In this document: in pieces, positions 7,002 through 7,135 of the stretch
How the letters are laid out: each line of letters begins with the position of its first letter
How positions within the stretch are numbered: the stretch's first letter is position 1
NCBI GenBank assembly: GCA_031548675.1
Contig: JAVBQU010000034.1
Coordinates: 1 to 7,135, forward strand
Origin: JAVBQU01 sp031548675
Lineage (GTDB): Bacteria > Bacteroidota > Bacteroidia > Bacteroidales > P3
DNA: 7,135 nt
Direction of reading: 5' to 3'
The notes under the pieces: model-generated
Told to the model about the DNA's origin: nothing
The model's database searches: none
Seen by the model: the letters and a program-made list of their open reading frames with translations, nothing else
Program-made: the position numbers and the translations under genes

Positions 7002-7039
7002 AAACCCTAATAGACTATAGTATAAATCTATTAGGGTTT
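7002..7039 (-). terminator. Strong rho-independent terminator hairpin on the minus strand
   Basis: AAACCCTAATAGA (7002-7014) and TCTATTAGGGTTT (7027-7039) form a perfect 13-bp inverted repeat around a 12-nt loop. On the minus strand the second arm ends GGGTTT and runs into TTATTTTATTAT, a T-rich tail. On the plus strand the arm is followed by A-rich sequence. The orientation therefore ends a minus-strand transcript arriving from beyond the right edge and insulates the beta-barrel gene starting at 6971. A regulatory leader hairpin for that gene is the alternative. Confidence 0.75.
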
Positions 7040-7071
7040 AAAAATTTATGCGAAAATTCCCATTCGCCTAT

Positions 7072-7110
7072 TACTTTGAGAAAATTGTATTTTAATCATT
7101 CCTCAAAGTA
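7072..7110 (-). repeat. Inverted repeat (second hairpin) at the right edge
   Basis: TACTTTGAG (7072-7080) and CTCAAAGTA (7102-7110) are perfect 9-bp arms 21 bp apart. In a minus-strand RNA the stem can extend by G-U, A-U and A-U pairs to about 12 pairs; in a plus-strand RNA the next position is an A-C mismatch. This favours a minus-strand transcript. It overlaps the stop codon of the possible partial gene at 7096-7135 and lies upstream of the terminator at 7002-7039, so it may be a 3'-end stabilising structure. Confidence 0.5.
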
Positions 7111-7135
7111 CCCAATATTATAAAGAAGCTTTAAC
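7096..7135 (-). CDS. Possible C-terminal end of a minus-strand gene cut by the window edge
   Basis: Reading in from the right edge on the minus strand, one frame gives LKLLYNIGYFEE followed by TGA at 7098-7096; the other two frames stop within a few codons. Twelve codons are too few to prove coding or identify a family. The support is contextual: the hairpin and the strong minus-strand terminator downstream both imply a minus-strand transcript arriving from the right. The product is unknown. Confidence 0.35.
   Translation of the reverse strand, partial: LKLLYNIGYFEE

Overview
The window is AT-rich, almost fully coding DNA that reads as a Bacteroidota (probably Bacteroidales-like) chromosome. 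The pointers are TAnnTTTG-type -7 promoter boxes, no clear Shine-Dalgarno sites, an LA_2272-type surface-repeat lipoprotein, a Bacteroidota-style TsaB C-terminus and an SGNH protein of a family I know from Bacteroidota. The genus cannot be read from the sequence.

Layout. Positions 1-234 carry a 42-bp tandem repeat array with conserved hairpin arms and no credible gene. Positions 235-2941 are two minus-strand genes: an FAD-dependent dehydrogenase of the COG2509 type, then, one base after its stop, a lipoprotein with surface-type repeats. A 93-bp divergent intergenic region (2942-3034) holds two back-to-back -7 boxes around a T9 tract. Positions 3035-5606 are a plus-strand pair: an exported MltD-like protein with a C-terminal LysM domain whose catalytic residues are gone, followed 22 bp later by a membrane-anchored SGNH-fold hydrolase or acyltransferase. 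Positions 5628-6971 are two minus-strand genes converging on this pair: a small predicted outer-membrane beta-barrel protein and, downstream of it, tsaB. The right edge (6972-7135) holds a strong minus-strand terminator hairpin, a second hairpin, and possibly the last codons of another minus-strand gene.

How the genes relate. tsaB is tRNA-modification housekeeping and the dehydrogenase is a widespread flavoprotein. The other four proteins are all exported or envelope-bound. The clearest functional unit is the 3035-5606 pair: a peptidoglycan-binding pseudo-transglycosylase beside an SGNH enzyme suggests cell-wall or surface-glycan acyl-group chemistry. In related clusters, as I recall them, an MBOAT acyltransferase and a second SGNH gene are nearby; neither is in this window.

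Nothing here amounts to a clear new defence or mobile system. The most interesting items are the dead transglycosylase paired with the SGNH protein, and the structured 42-bp repeat array.
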